Numbered from the stretch's first letter, positions 1 through 5,631 are shown. The stretch: DNA of 5,660 nucleotides from Oscillospiraceae bacterium (GCA_009785655.1 WQVW01000117.1:1-5660); one strand, 5' to 3'. Notes: generated from the sequence alone by a model not told the origin. Numbers and translations: made by a program.

Positions 1-240
1 ACAGCCAGCTCGGAACCGGCGCCCTCGCGGCACACGTAAGATTTCGCTTAATGCTGCTCGGTTCCCCGCCTGACATAGTTCACGAATTTACGTTGCGCAA
101 GACCGGCTCGTCAACGCCGCTTATCGGATGCTGACAGCACATCACAAGTCCGAGGGCCGGGATTCATCCCTGCTGTAGCGGGTTGCAGGCAACAGGGCAC
201 CGCTAACTCCCCAACTAGTGCAGCCTTACCTCTTCGTCGT
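1..240 (-). ncRNA. ffs: Signal recognition particle RNA, large bacterial (Alu-containing) type, 3' end cut by window edge
   Basis: RNA scaffold of the signal recognition particle, which with Ffh targets nascent membrane and secreted proteins to the translocon. Read on the minus strand, the 5' half carries Alu-domain wording like that of Bacillus subtilis scRNA: GGGGAGTTAGCGGTGCCC, then CTGCAACC and CGCTACAGCAGGG. The S-domain follows, with TGCGCAAC, a GTCAGG strand (69-74), a GGAA tetraloop (62-65) closed by G-C pairs, AGCAG (54-58), and GTGTGCCGC near 29-37. These are the conserved Ffh-binding helix 8 elements. The 3' strand of the closing helix lies beyond position 1, and by comparison with the roughly 270-nt B. 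subtilis RNA some 25-40 nt are missing. The exact 5' end is inferred from the promoter and may be 240-245. No competing coding frame looks real here. Confidence 0.93.
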
Positions 241-250
241 TTACGAAAAT

Positions 251-279
251 AGTATACTACATCCCGCGCTTATTATCAA
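251..279 (-). promoter_or_regulatory. Sigma-A promoter of the SRP RNA
   Basis: On the minus strand, -35 TTGATA (274-279) and -10 TATACT (251-256) are separated by exactly 17 bp. Each matches the vegetative consensus at five of six positions. Transcription should start near 244, a few bases before the first recognisable SRP RNA sequence, which supports the assignment. Such a strong constitutive promoter fits an abundant stable RNA. Confidence 0.85.
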
Positions 280-294
280 CCATGAAAATTTACT

Positions 295-323
295 TTGACA
301 GTACGCGAAAATTGTGTTAAAAT
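295..323 (+). promoter_or_regulatory. Sigma-A promoter of rpsO (probably also pnp)
   Basis: A perfect -35 TTGACA (295-300), a 17-bp spacer and -10 TAAAAT (318-323), with a TG one base upstream of the -10 (extended -10). The predicted start is near 330, giving an rpsO leader of about 115 nt. Its -35 box lies only 15 bp from the -35 box of the opposing SRP RNA promoter. Confidence 0.85.
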
Positions 324-329
324 TCTTGC

Positions 330-443
330 ATTCCATGCGCTTAGTTTCGGGATACAGCCGGATGTGAAATATATGAAGCCCCGGTTGCCTTTCCGCCCGC
401 TACTCAGGACATAGGAGAATAGGAAAAAAGGAAGGAACAAATA
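330..443 (+). promoter_or_regulatory. rpsO mRNA leader, possibly structured for S15 autoregulation
   Basis: Untranslated leader between the predicted start and the rpsO ATG. AGCCGG (356-361) can pair with CCGGTT (381-386) as a 6-bp stem with one G-U pair and a 19-nt loop. CCTTTCC (388-394) can pair with the GGAAGG Shine-Dalgarno (430-435) with one bulged T, which would hide the ribosome site. The ribosome site ends 8 nt before the ATG. S15 is known to repress its own mRNA through leader structures in several bacterial groups. That this leader does so is inference, and I could not match it to a named RNA family. Confidence 0.4.
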
Positions 444-710
444 ATGATTACGAAAGACCAAAAAAACACCGTTATCACAGACAACCGCACGCACGGAACC
501 GACACCGGTTCGCCGGAGGTACAGATCGCTATTCTGACAGAGCGCATCCGTCAGTTGACAGAGCATCTGAAAGTACACAAAAAAGACAAACACAGTGAGC
601 TTGGCCTGTTAAAAATGGTTGGTAAACGCCGCAGCCTGCTTGACTATCTGATGAAAAAGGATATCGAGCGTTACAGAGCGTGTATCGCAAAGCTGGGCAT
701 CAGAAAATAG
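444..710 (+). CDS. rpsO: 30S ribosomal protein S15
   Basis: Primary 16S rRNA-binding protein of the small-subunit platform, needed for assembly and for bridge contacts with the 50S subunit. At 88 residues it has the normal family length, with the S15 signature throughout: TGSPEVQIAILTERI (21-35), the rRNA-binding HKKDKHS (45-51), GLLKMVGKRRSLLDYL (54-69), and the C-terminal RYRACIAKLGIRK. The ATG follows AAGGAAGG at good spacing. The gene has its own strong promoter and lies upstream of pnp in the same direction, an arrangement common in bacteria, so the two are probably partly cotranscribed. The stop codon TAG is directly followed by a second TAG, and its last base begins a palindromic repeat. 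Nothing about the protein is abnormal. Confidence 0.98.
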   Translation: MITKDQKNTVITDNRTHGTDTGSPEVQIAILTERIRQLTEHLKVHKKDKHSELGLLKMVGKRRSLLDYLMKKDIERYRACIAKLGIRK

Positions 711-767
711 TAGGGGCGATTATCCATCGCCCAAGGGATTTAGCGGGCGGCAATTTGCCGCCCCTAC
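710..767. repeat. Nested palindromic (REP/MITE-like) repeat between rpsO and pnp
   Basis: A 58-bp element has perfect 9-bp terminal inverted repeats, GTAGGGGCG (710-718) and CGCCCCTAC (759-767). Inside lie two G+C-rich hairpins: GGGCGAT/ATCGCCC (714-720 with 726-732) and GGGCGGC/GCCGCCC (745-751 with 757-763, loop AATTT). The second hairpin overlaps the terminal repeat, so alternative folds compete. Neither has a T tract, so it is not a classical terminator. I recall similar TAGGGGCG...CGCCCCTA repeats dispersed in Clostridia genomes, but only one full copy is seen here. In mRNA it may stabilise the 3' end of rpsO or limit readthrough into pnp. Confidence 0.7.
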
Positions 768-793
768 CACATGGAGCAGCAATCCCATAGCAG

Positions 794-863
794 TTGAAAA
801 TGTGCCCGAACTTTCAGACATGTTTTCAAGTGCTAAGAGATTTGCCGCTCCGACAGCAAATCT
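794..863 (+). promoter_or_regulatory. Two-hairpin leader upstream of pnp
   Basis: The first hairpin pairs TTGAAAA (794-800) with TTTTCAA (823-829), extended by TGT/ACA across a 2-nt bulge. The second is a perfect 8-bp stem, AGATTTGC (838-845) with GCAAATCT (856-863), with a 10-nt loop. It ends 7 nt before the AAAGGAG ribosome site of pnp (871-877). In Escherichia coli, PNPase represses its own mRNA through a leader stem-loop processed by RNase III. A similar role here is inference. I see no convincing pnp-specific promoter between 768 and 885. Confidence 0.4.
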
Positions 864-885
864 GCTTTTGAAAGGAGCAATTTGA

Positions 886-3015
886 ATGATTATTCACAAA
901 AGAGAATTCTCGAACGAAAAGAAGTATACCATAGACTTCGCCGGTCGTACACTTACGATGGAGACCGGAAAACTGGCAGAGCTTGCCGGTGCTTCAGTGC
1001 TAGTCAGTTACGGCGAAACGGTTGTACTGGTCACGGCCACAGCTTCAGCCAGACCGAGGGACGGCATTGATTTCTTCCCGTTATCGGTAGATTTTGAAGA
1101 AAAGCTGTACGCCGTCGGCAGAATCCCGGGTGGATTCCTGCGGCGTGAAGGTCGCCCGTCTGAACGCGCAGTCCTGGCCGGGCGCATGATTGACAGGCCG
1201 ATGCGTCCACTATTCCCGGACGATTTGCGCAACGACGTTGTCATCTCCTGCACCATCCTCGCTGTGGATCATGACTGTTCGCCGGAGATTGCCGCAATGA
1301 TCGGCGCATCCGCAGCTGTTACGATTTCCGATATCCCGTTCAACGGCTCCATCGGCGGCGCGTCACTGGGATATAAAGACGGCAAGTTTTTCATTAACCC
1401 CACCACTGCAGAGCGCGAAATATCTGACATGTACTGCACCATCGCGGCAACGTCGGAGAAAATTGTCATGCTGGAAGCGGCGGCGAATGAAGTCACGGAA
1501 GATGTCATGCTGGAAGGTATCAAAGCCGCGCATGACGCCATCCGGCCTGTGATTGAGCTGATCAACAAAATGCGGGCTGAAATCGGCAAACCGAAGTTTG
1601 AGTATGCCCAAGCATCGTTCAATGACGAGCTGTTCGCCAAAATCGTTGATAAATACCTCGACGACGTGAAGCACTCTATGGACACTGACGACAAAAATAT
1701 CCGTGAAGAGCGATATAACGCCGTTGTCGAGAAAATGCTCGCCGAGTTTGAAGCAGCGTATCCCGAAATAACTGCACAACTTGAAGAGATCACGTACAGA
1801 CTCCAGAAAAAAGTGGTCAAAGCCTGGTTACTGGAAGGCAAGCGGGTTGACGGCAGAGCAATGAACGAACTGCGCCCAATGGCGGCGGAAGTCGGCTTGC
1901 TGCCGAAAGTACATGGCTCCGGCCTGTACACACGCGGCCAGACTCAAGTGCTATCCATCGCAACACTGGGAACCATTTCAGCTTCACAGAAGCTCGACAC
2001 GATCTATGAAGAAGAGCTGAAACGCTATATGCATCACTATAACTTCCCGTCATTCTCCGTCGGCGAAGCGCGTGGGTCGCGATCCACATCCCGGCGTGAG
2101 TATGGCCACGGTGCGCTGGCTGAAAAAGCACTTGAGCCAGTGTTGCCGAGTGTCAATGAATTCCCGTACGCTATCCGCGTGGTATCAGAAGTACTGTCAT
2201 CAAACGGCTCCACATCGCAAGGCGCGATCTGCGGTTCTACGCTGGCACTGATGGATGCCGGTGTGCCGATCAAAGCCCCGGTGGCAGGAATCTCCTGCGG
2301 TCTGATCTCCGACGGGGATGATTGGACGACATTTATTGATATTCAGGGCGTTGAGGATTTCCACGGTGAGATGGACTTTAAAGTCGGCGGTACGAAAAAA
2401 GGCATCACCGCTATCCAGATGGATCTGAAAAACGATGGGCTGACAATGCCGATCATAGAATCTGCCCTCGCTTCCACACGTGAGGCACGGATACAGATCA
2501 TAGACGAGATTATACTCCCGGTCATATCGGCACCGCGGACAGAACTGGCTCCAACCGCACCGAAAATGATCGTCATGCAAATCCACCCTGATAAGATCAG
2601 AGAAGTTATCGGCTCCGGCGGTAAAGTCATACAGAAACTCACAGCGGAAACCGGCGCGAAGATTGATATCGAGGATGACGGCAGCGTATTCATCTCTTCG
2701 ACTGATATCGAGGCGTGCCGCACCGCGAAGAAGATGATTGATGACATCGTGTTTGTTCCGGAGATTGGCAAGCTGTACTACGGCAAAGTCGTGCGGATTA
2801 TCCCCATCGGTGCGTTTGTAGAGCTTGTCCCCGGCAAAGACGGCATGGTTCACATCTCGAAACTTGAGAATCGCAGAGTCGAAAAAGTCGAGGACGTGCT
2901 GAATGAAGGTGACATGACATGGGTAAAAGTCATGGAGATCGACGACCGCGGACGCGTAAACCTCTCCCGCCGGGACGCGATCAAAGAACGGCAGGAACAA
3001 GGCCTGACGGATTAA
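886..3015 (+). CDS. pnp: Polynucleotide phosphorylase (polyribonucleotide nucleotidyltransferase)
   Basis: Trimeric cytosolic 3'-5' exoribonuclease that phosphorolyses RNA to nucleoside diphosphates and can add tails in reverse. It has 709 residues, close to the usual 700-710. Domains: first RNase PH core about 13-145 with FLRREGRPS (84-92); helical linker about 150-310; second RNase PH core about 315-550 starting at GKRVDGR (318-324), with phosphate-site SSNGSTSQ (438-445) and the metal/catalytic set D491, D497 and K499 in EDFHGEMDFK (490-499). The KH domain is about 560-622, with GSGG at 576-579. The S1 domain is about 626-696. The ATG follows AAAGGAG (871-877) with 8 nt spacing. A TTG at 882 is in another frame. 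The RNA-channel loop reads GEARGSRSTSRREYGHG (393-409), where Firmicutes usually have RGPGRREIGHG, but the key RRE and GHG are kept. Probably cotranscribed from the rpsO promoter. Confidence 0.98.
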   Translation: MIIHKREFSNEKKYTIDFAGRTLTMETGKLAELAGASVLVSYGETVVLVTATASARPRDGIDFFPLSVDFEEKLYAVGRIPGGFLRREGRPSERAVLAGRMIDRPMRPLFPDDLRNDVVISCTILAVDHDCSPEIAAMIGASAAVTISDIPFNGSIGGASLGYKDGKFFINPTTAEREISDMYCTIAATSEKIVMLEAAANEVTEDVMLEGIKAAHDAIRPVIELINKMRAEIGKPKFEYAQASFNDELFAKIVDKYLDDVKHSMDTDDKNIREERYNAVVEKMLAEFEAAYPEITAQLEEITYRLQKKVVKAWLLEGKRVDGRAMNELRPMAAEVGLLPKVHGSGLYTRGQTQVLSIATLGTISASQKLDTIYEEELKRYMHHYNFPSFSVGEARGSRSTSRREYGHGALAEKALEPVLPSVNEFPYAIRVVSEVLSSNGSTSQGAICGSTLALMDAGVPIKAPVAGISCGLISDGDDWTTFIDIQGVEDFHGEMDFKVGGTKKGITAIQMDLKNDGLTMPIIESALASTREARIQIIDEIILPVISAPRTELAPTAPKMIVMQIHPDKIREVIGSGGKVIQKLTAETGAKIDIEDDGSVFISSTDIEACRTAKKMIDDIVFVPEIGKLYYGKVVRIIPIGAFVELVPGKDGMVHISKLENRRVEKVEDVLNEGDMTWVKVMEIDDRGRVNLSRRDAIKERQEQGLTD

Positions 3016-3037
3016 GATAAAATTAGGGACTATATTC

Positions 3038-3067
3038 TGCGGAGTTATACACATGTATAACTCCGCA
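3038..3067. repeat. Perfect 13-bp hairpin without T tract, downstream of pnp
   Basis: TGCGGAGTTATAC (3038-3050) and GTATAACTCCGCA (3055-3067) form a perfect stem around a 4-nt loop, ACAT. It begins 22 nt after the pnp stop. The following bases are C-rich rather than T-rich on the plus strand, and the minus-strand flank also lacks a T run, so it is not a standard intrinsic terminator. It may protect the pnp mRNA 3' end after termination further downstream, or be part of a mobile palindrome. Confidence 0.65.
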
Positions 3068-3084
3068 CCCCGGTTGTCCCCCGC

Positions 3085-3138
3085 AAATACACGACATGGG
3101 ACACCGAGGATGGTGTCCTGTGCCGTGTATTTATTTTT
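3085..3138 (+). terminator. Intrinsic terminator of pnp
   Basis: Arms 3085-3105 and 3112-3132 are complementary over 21 positions, with one A-C mismatch and two G-U pairs as plus-strand RNA, around the 6-nt loop GAGGAT. The T-rich tail ATTTTTA (3133-3139) follows at once. On the minus strand the fold has two A-C mismatches and no strong T run, so the signal favours rightward transcription. The T tract overlaps the stop codon (3137-3139) of the converging gene, so the hairpin may also weakly end that transcript. Confidence 0.8.
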
Positions 3139-3397
3139 ACTTATTGTCCATTTGCTTTAGTGCCTGGTGCACCCCTGTCGCGGCAAATCCACTGACGATG
3201 CCCACAGCGGCGGCATTTAAGTAATCGCTGGCCGGAAATGCTGGCATCAAGTGCATTCCAGCGATTCCGAGCACCGCCCCCATCATCCCGCATATCGCGG
3301 GAATCCACTTTTTATCCAGACGCGTATCTTTGACGATTTCGGCCACAAGATAACAGATCACTGTAATTGCAGCCACTGACGTAAAGCCTAAATCCAT
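3137..3397 (-). CDS. Holin-like small membrane protein (phage_holin_5_2-like)
   Basis: An 86-residue hydrophobic protein with three likely membrane segments at about 4-22, 32-52 and 60-79, and a short polar tail (KQMDNK). Its layout and wording match small phage holins that I recall as the Phage_holin_5_2 group: an N-terminal SVAAITVICYLVAEIVK, then KKWIPAICGMMGAVLGIAG, then FPASD followed by AAAVGIVSGFAATGVHQALKQ. Holins form membrane pores that release an endolysin. Here no endolysin or other phage gene is adjacent, so lysis function is uncertain. It could be a prophage remnant, part of a gene-transfer or toxin-release device, or a domesticated channel. The ATG has AAAGGAG at suitable distance (minus strand, 3406-3412), so it looks expressed. 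It converges on pnp and diverges from the MFS gene. Confidence 0.8.
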   Translation of the reverse strand: MDLGFTSVAAITVICYLVAEIVKDTRLDKKWIPAICGMMGAVLGIAGMHLMPAFPASDYLNAAAVGIVSGFAATGVHQALKQMDNK

Positions 3398-3410
3398 CGC
3401 AACTTCTCCT

Positions 3411-3432
3411 TTGAAGCTTGCATATGCTTCAA
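3411..3432. promoter_or_regulatory. Inverted repeat between the holin-like and MFS genes, possible operator or leader hairpin
   Basis: TTGAAGC (3411-3417) and GCTTCAA (3426-3432) form a perfect 7-bp inverted repeat with an 8-bp centre that includes the palindrome GCATATGC (3420-3427). On the minus strand the second arm runs directly into the AAAGGAG ribosome site of the holin-like gene. On the plus strand the repeat lies just upstream of the -10-like TATAAAAT. It could be a dimeric regulator site serving both genes, or an RNA hairpin affecting holin translation. No regulator gene is in the window. Confidence 0.4.
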
Positions 3433-3446
3433 TCTATTCACCGGCG

Positions 3447-3454
3447 TATAAAAT
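3447..3454 (+). promoter_or_regulatory. Possible -10 region for the MFS operon
   Basis: TATAAAAT is a good -10 candidate 38 bp before the proposed MFS start. No good -35 is found at 16-18 bp upstream; the best is TTCAAT (3428-3433) at a short 15-bp spacing to TAAAAT. The weak -35 and the adjacent inverted repeat would fit a regulated promoter, but this is a low-confidence call. Confidence 0.3.
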
Positions 3455-3491
3455 GATTACAAAAATTGACGAAAAAGGGGATTAACCGAAA

Positions 3492-4808
3492 TTGGATGAT
3501 ATATCCATGGTAGAAACGCTTAATAAAGACAAGTTGGTCTCAAAAGACTACATACTTGTGATGATTGCGGGTTCCGGCACGGCTTTTATGAACTTTTTCT
3601 TCGCCGCTGTGCTAGCAGTTTATGTTGAAGCTATCGGCGGTACAGGGATTCAATTTGGAATGCTAACGTTAGTGTATTCATTTACGGCACTGCTTGTACG
3701 CCCTGCGTCCGGCATTTTGTCTGATAAATTCGGCCGAGTGGGACAGTTGATTATCGGCTCGGCTATATGCGTTGTTTGCTGTATATTGTTTGGCCTGGTC
3801 GGGTTTATCCCGTATCTGTTGGTTATCCGTGGCCTGCAAGGCATCGGTTTTGGCATGCACTCTACTTGCGCCGGGGCTGTGGCCGCAGATGTTTTGCCAA
3901 AATCCCGCATGGCGGAAGGCATCGGTATATTCGGCCTTTCCGGCACGATCGCACAAGCAGCGGCTCCGGCGATAGGCCTTGCCGTTATCGCTCCTGGCAC
4001 GATGGAAAGTTATAGATTGCTATTTTTCATCTCCGGCGCATTATGTGCGGTGAGCTTTATCGCCAACTGTTGCATAACTTATGAGCGCAAGCGGAAGAAA
4101 CTTGCTCTTACAAATCAAACTATGGACGTTGAAGCAACGTCACTGGAATCCACCGTTTCTGATGAACCTGAACCCGCGCCTGCGGAAGAGATTTCGTTGC
4201 CTAAAACATTTCTGGGTTTTGAATATGCACTTTTCCCGCCGATAGCTGTGCTTATATTGATGTATTTGGGTCTTGTCGGTGTAATGCTCTTTTTAGCGCG
4301 GTTTGCAATAGAAGACGTAGGCATAGAAAATCCGGGGTGGTACTTCACCGCCAGTGCCATCGGTATGTTCATTTCCCGATTAACCTTCGGCAAAATTGTT
4401 GACAGGCATGGTTCTGATATCGTTATCATTCCCGGCCTTATTGCTATGATTGTGTTTATTGCGATCATTCCATTTGCCAATTCTATGCTGACGTTTATTG
4501 CAATCGGCTTCCCGTTCGGATTTGTCCAGGGGGCTGTTATCCCCACCTTTAACGCGATGGTATTCCAGCGCACCTCTCCACAGCGGCGTGGGTCAGCTTC
4601 CGGTGCGTTTTTTACGGCAATCGACATTGGCTTTGCCGCCGGCGGGCCGCTTCTGGGGCTGTTGGCAGATTTTCGCGGACTGCGGTACATATATTGGTTC
4701 GGGGCGATCCTCTTTGCGCTGGCGCTGATACTGTATATCCTGATAGCGTCTGACAAGCGGCACAATGCGCGGTTGGAAAAAGCTCAAATTCATAAAGGAG
4801 TGAATTGA
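3492..4808 (+). CDS. Major facilitator superfamily (MFS) transporter, probable drug/metabolite exporter
   Basis: Inner-membrane secondary transporter of 438 residues with the usual 12-helix MFS plan. Two six-helix halves (about 19-196 and 240-420) are joined by a charged cytoplasmic loop (about 197-238, with KRKK and an acidic/proline stretch). Visible signatures are motif A GILSDKFGRVG (74-84) between helices 2 and 3, RGLQGIGFG (113-121) in helix 4, and a second-half motif A echo FGKIVDRHG (299-307). These fit proton-driven efflux families, but the substrate cannot be read. The start is uncertain. TTG at 3492 lies 11 nt after AAGGGG (3475-3480); an in-frame ATG at 3507 would remove five residues but has only a weak upstream GGATG. 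Either start keeps the whole fold. It is first gene of an operon with the nitroreductase 2 nt downstream, suggesting export of a redox-modified compound. Confidence 0.9.
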   Translation: MDDISMVETLNKDKLVSKDYILVMIAGSGTAFMNFFFAAVLAVYVEAIGGTGIQFGMLTLVYSFTALLVRPASGILSDKFGRVGQLIIGSAICVVCCILFGLVGFIPYLLVIRGLQGIGFGMHSTCAGAVAADVLPKSRMAEGIGIFGLSGTIAQAAAPAIGLAVIAPGTMESYRLLFFISGALCAVSFIANCCITYERKRKKLALTNQTMDVEATSLESTVSDEPEPAPAEEISLPKTFLGFEYALFPPIAVLILMYLGLVGVMLFLARFAIEDVGIENPGWYFTASAIGMFISRLTFGKIVDRHGSDIVIIPGLIAMIVFIAIIPFANSMLTFIAIGFPFGFVQGAVIPTFNAMVFQRTSPQRRGSASGAFFTAIDIGFAAGGPLLGLLADFRGLRYIYWFGAILFALALILYILIASDKRHNARLEKAQIHKGVN

Positions 4809-4810
4809 CT

Positions 4811-5317
4811 ATGGACGTTTTGAACGCGATAAAAACCAGGCGCAGCATCCGGAAATATCTGCCGAAGCCTGTGGAGGATGAGAAGCTGAACCTGGTGCTG
4901 GAGGCGGCGCGGCTTTCTCCGTCGGCCAGGAATGATCAGAATTGGCATTTCATTGTTGTGCGTGACGCGCAAAAGAAGGATCTGCTTTTCGAGGCATCGT
5001 TTGAACAGCCGTGGGTCAAAGAAGCGCCGTGCGCCATCGTTGCCTGCGCCACCGATAATCGCTTCATGGACTGCGGCCAGCCGACTGACACGGTGAATCT
5101 TTCGATTGCCATGTCGTACATGATTCTGGAAGCGCATGAACTCGGCCTCGGCACATGCTGGCTCGGTCATTTCAAAGCTGACAAAGTCAAAGAGGCACTG
5201 GATATCCCGGAAAATGTCACCGTCATCGGCTTCACACCGCTGGGATACCCCGCCGAAAACCCGGAGCCGCGCCCACGTAAAGCGTTGAGCGATATTGTAA
5301 GTTACGATAAATATTAG
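4811..5317 (+). CDS. Nitroreductase-family FMN-dependent oxidoreductase
   Basis: Small cytosolic flavoprotein, 168 residues, expected to work as a homodimer with FMN and NAD(P)H. Known relatives reduce nitroaromatics, quinones or enones. FMN-contact motifs of the family are visible: RRSIRKY (10-16), SPSARNDQNWHF (36-47), GLGTCWLGHF (112-121) and PLGYP (143-147). The length is on the short side, typical of compact clostridial members. ATG at 4811 is preferred because AAAGGAG (4794-4800) lies 10 nt upstream. An in-frame TTG at 4805 would overlap the MFS stop and sit only 4 nt from the ribosome site. Its ribosome site lies inside the last codons of the MFS gene, so the two are probably translationally coupled. 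The true substrate is unknown. Confidence 0.92.
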   Translation: MDVLNAIKTRRSIRKYLPKPVEDEKLNLVLEAARLSPSARNDQNWHFIVVRDAQKKDLLFEASFEQPWVKEAPCAIVACATDNRFMDCGQPTDTVNLSIAMSYMILEAHELGLGTCWLGHFKADKVKEALDIPENVTVIGFTPLGYPAENPEPRPRKALSDIVSYDKY

Positions 5318-5329
5318 GAGGCAATTATT

Positions 5330-5620
5330 ATGGTTAAACTAACCGCAAAGAATTTTATCAAAGCCGAATGTGTGGATGAGTTTCTCGCGATAACTAAGGA
5401 GCTGGTGGAAAAGACAAACGCACTGGATTCCGGATGCATTCTGTATGAGCTGTGCCGGGATACAAACGACCCGCTGCAATTCATCATGATTGAAGCATGG
5501 GAAGATCAAGCATCGCTTGACAAACACATGCAAGCCCCACATTTTTTAGCGCTGATTCCAAAGTTGCACGACATGAGTGCAAAACCCGGTGAGATCACGT
5601 TTTTGGAGAAGATTTATTAA
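5330..5620 (+). CDS. Small ABM-domain monooxygenase, YgiN-like (putative quinol monooxygenase)
   Basis: A 96-residue protein of the antibiotic biosynthesis monooxygenase (ABM) fold, a dimeric ferredoxin-like alpha+beta barrel. Family members such as E. coli YgiN act on quinols or polyketide-like aromatics without metal or flavin. The family hallmark is clear: an N-terminal strand/helix with FLAITKELVEKTNALDSGC (18-36), followed by FIMIEAWEDQASLDKHMQ (51-68) and the APHF of helix 3 (69-72). A perfect AGGAGG (5316-5321) overlaps the nitroreductase stop and lies 8 nt before the ATG, so it is coupled to that gene. Being third in an operon with an exporter and a flavin reductase, it may act on a quinone/quinol substrate. 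That pathway is inferred, and some family members have no proven catalysis. Confidence 0.9.
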   Translation: MVKLTAKNFIKAECVDEFLAITKELVEKTNALDSGCILYELCRDTNDPLQFIMIEAWEDQASLDKHMQAPHFLALIPKLHDMSAKPGEITFLEKIY

Positions 5621-5631
5621 TCGGTAGTGCG

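Noticed and set aside
276..593. Minus-strand open frame of 105 codons over the rpsO start
   Set aside because: It overlaps two strong promoters and the rpsO coding region, and its hydrophobic content reflects the reversed A-rich leader. No family match is apparent.
710..767. Reading the rpsO-pnp repeat as an intrinsic terminator
   Set aside because: Both stems are strong, but neither is followed by a T tract, and the nested terminal inverted repeats fit a palindromic repeat element better.
882..1070. Small plus-strand frame starting with TTG just before pnp
   Set aside because: It is out of frame with pnp, which has the ATG and correct spacing, and the encoded arginine-rich peptide resembles no family.
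1269..1931. Minus-strand open frame of 220 codons inside pnp
   Set aside because: It lies antisense to a clear PNPase coding region, is serine- and alanine-rich in the way reversed codons produce, and has no recognisable domain.
2200..3054. Minus-strand open frame of 284 codons across the end of pnp
   Set aside because: It is antisense to the KH and S1 domains of PNPase, starts inside the 3' hairpin region and shows no family resemblance. It is a shadow of the real gene.
3433..3480. Minus-strand promoter for the holin-like gene
   Set aside because: TTGTAA and several -10-like hexamers can be found, but none pairs at 16-18 bp with an acceptable partner, so I did not call one.
4115..4765. Minus-strand open frame of 216 codons inside the MFS gene
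   Set aside because: It is antisense to unambiguous transporter helices and motif-bearing loops, with no ribosome site or domain of its own.
4805..5317. TTG start for the nitroreductase at 4805
   Set aside because: Only 4 nt would separate it from the AAAGGAG, and it would overlap the MFS stop. The ATG at 4811 has normal spacing and gives the usual N-terminus.
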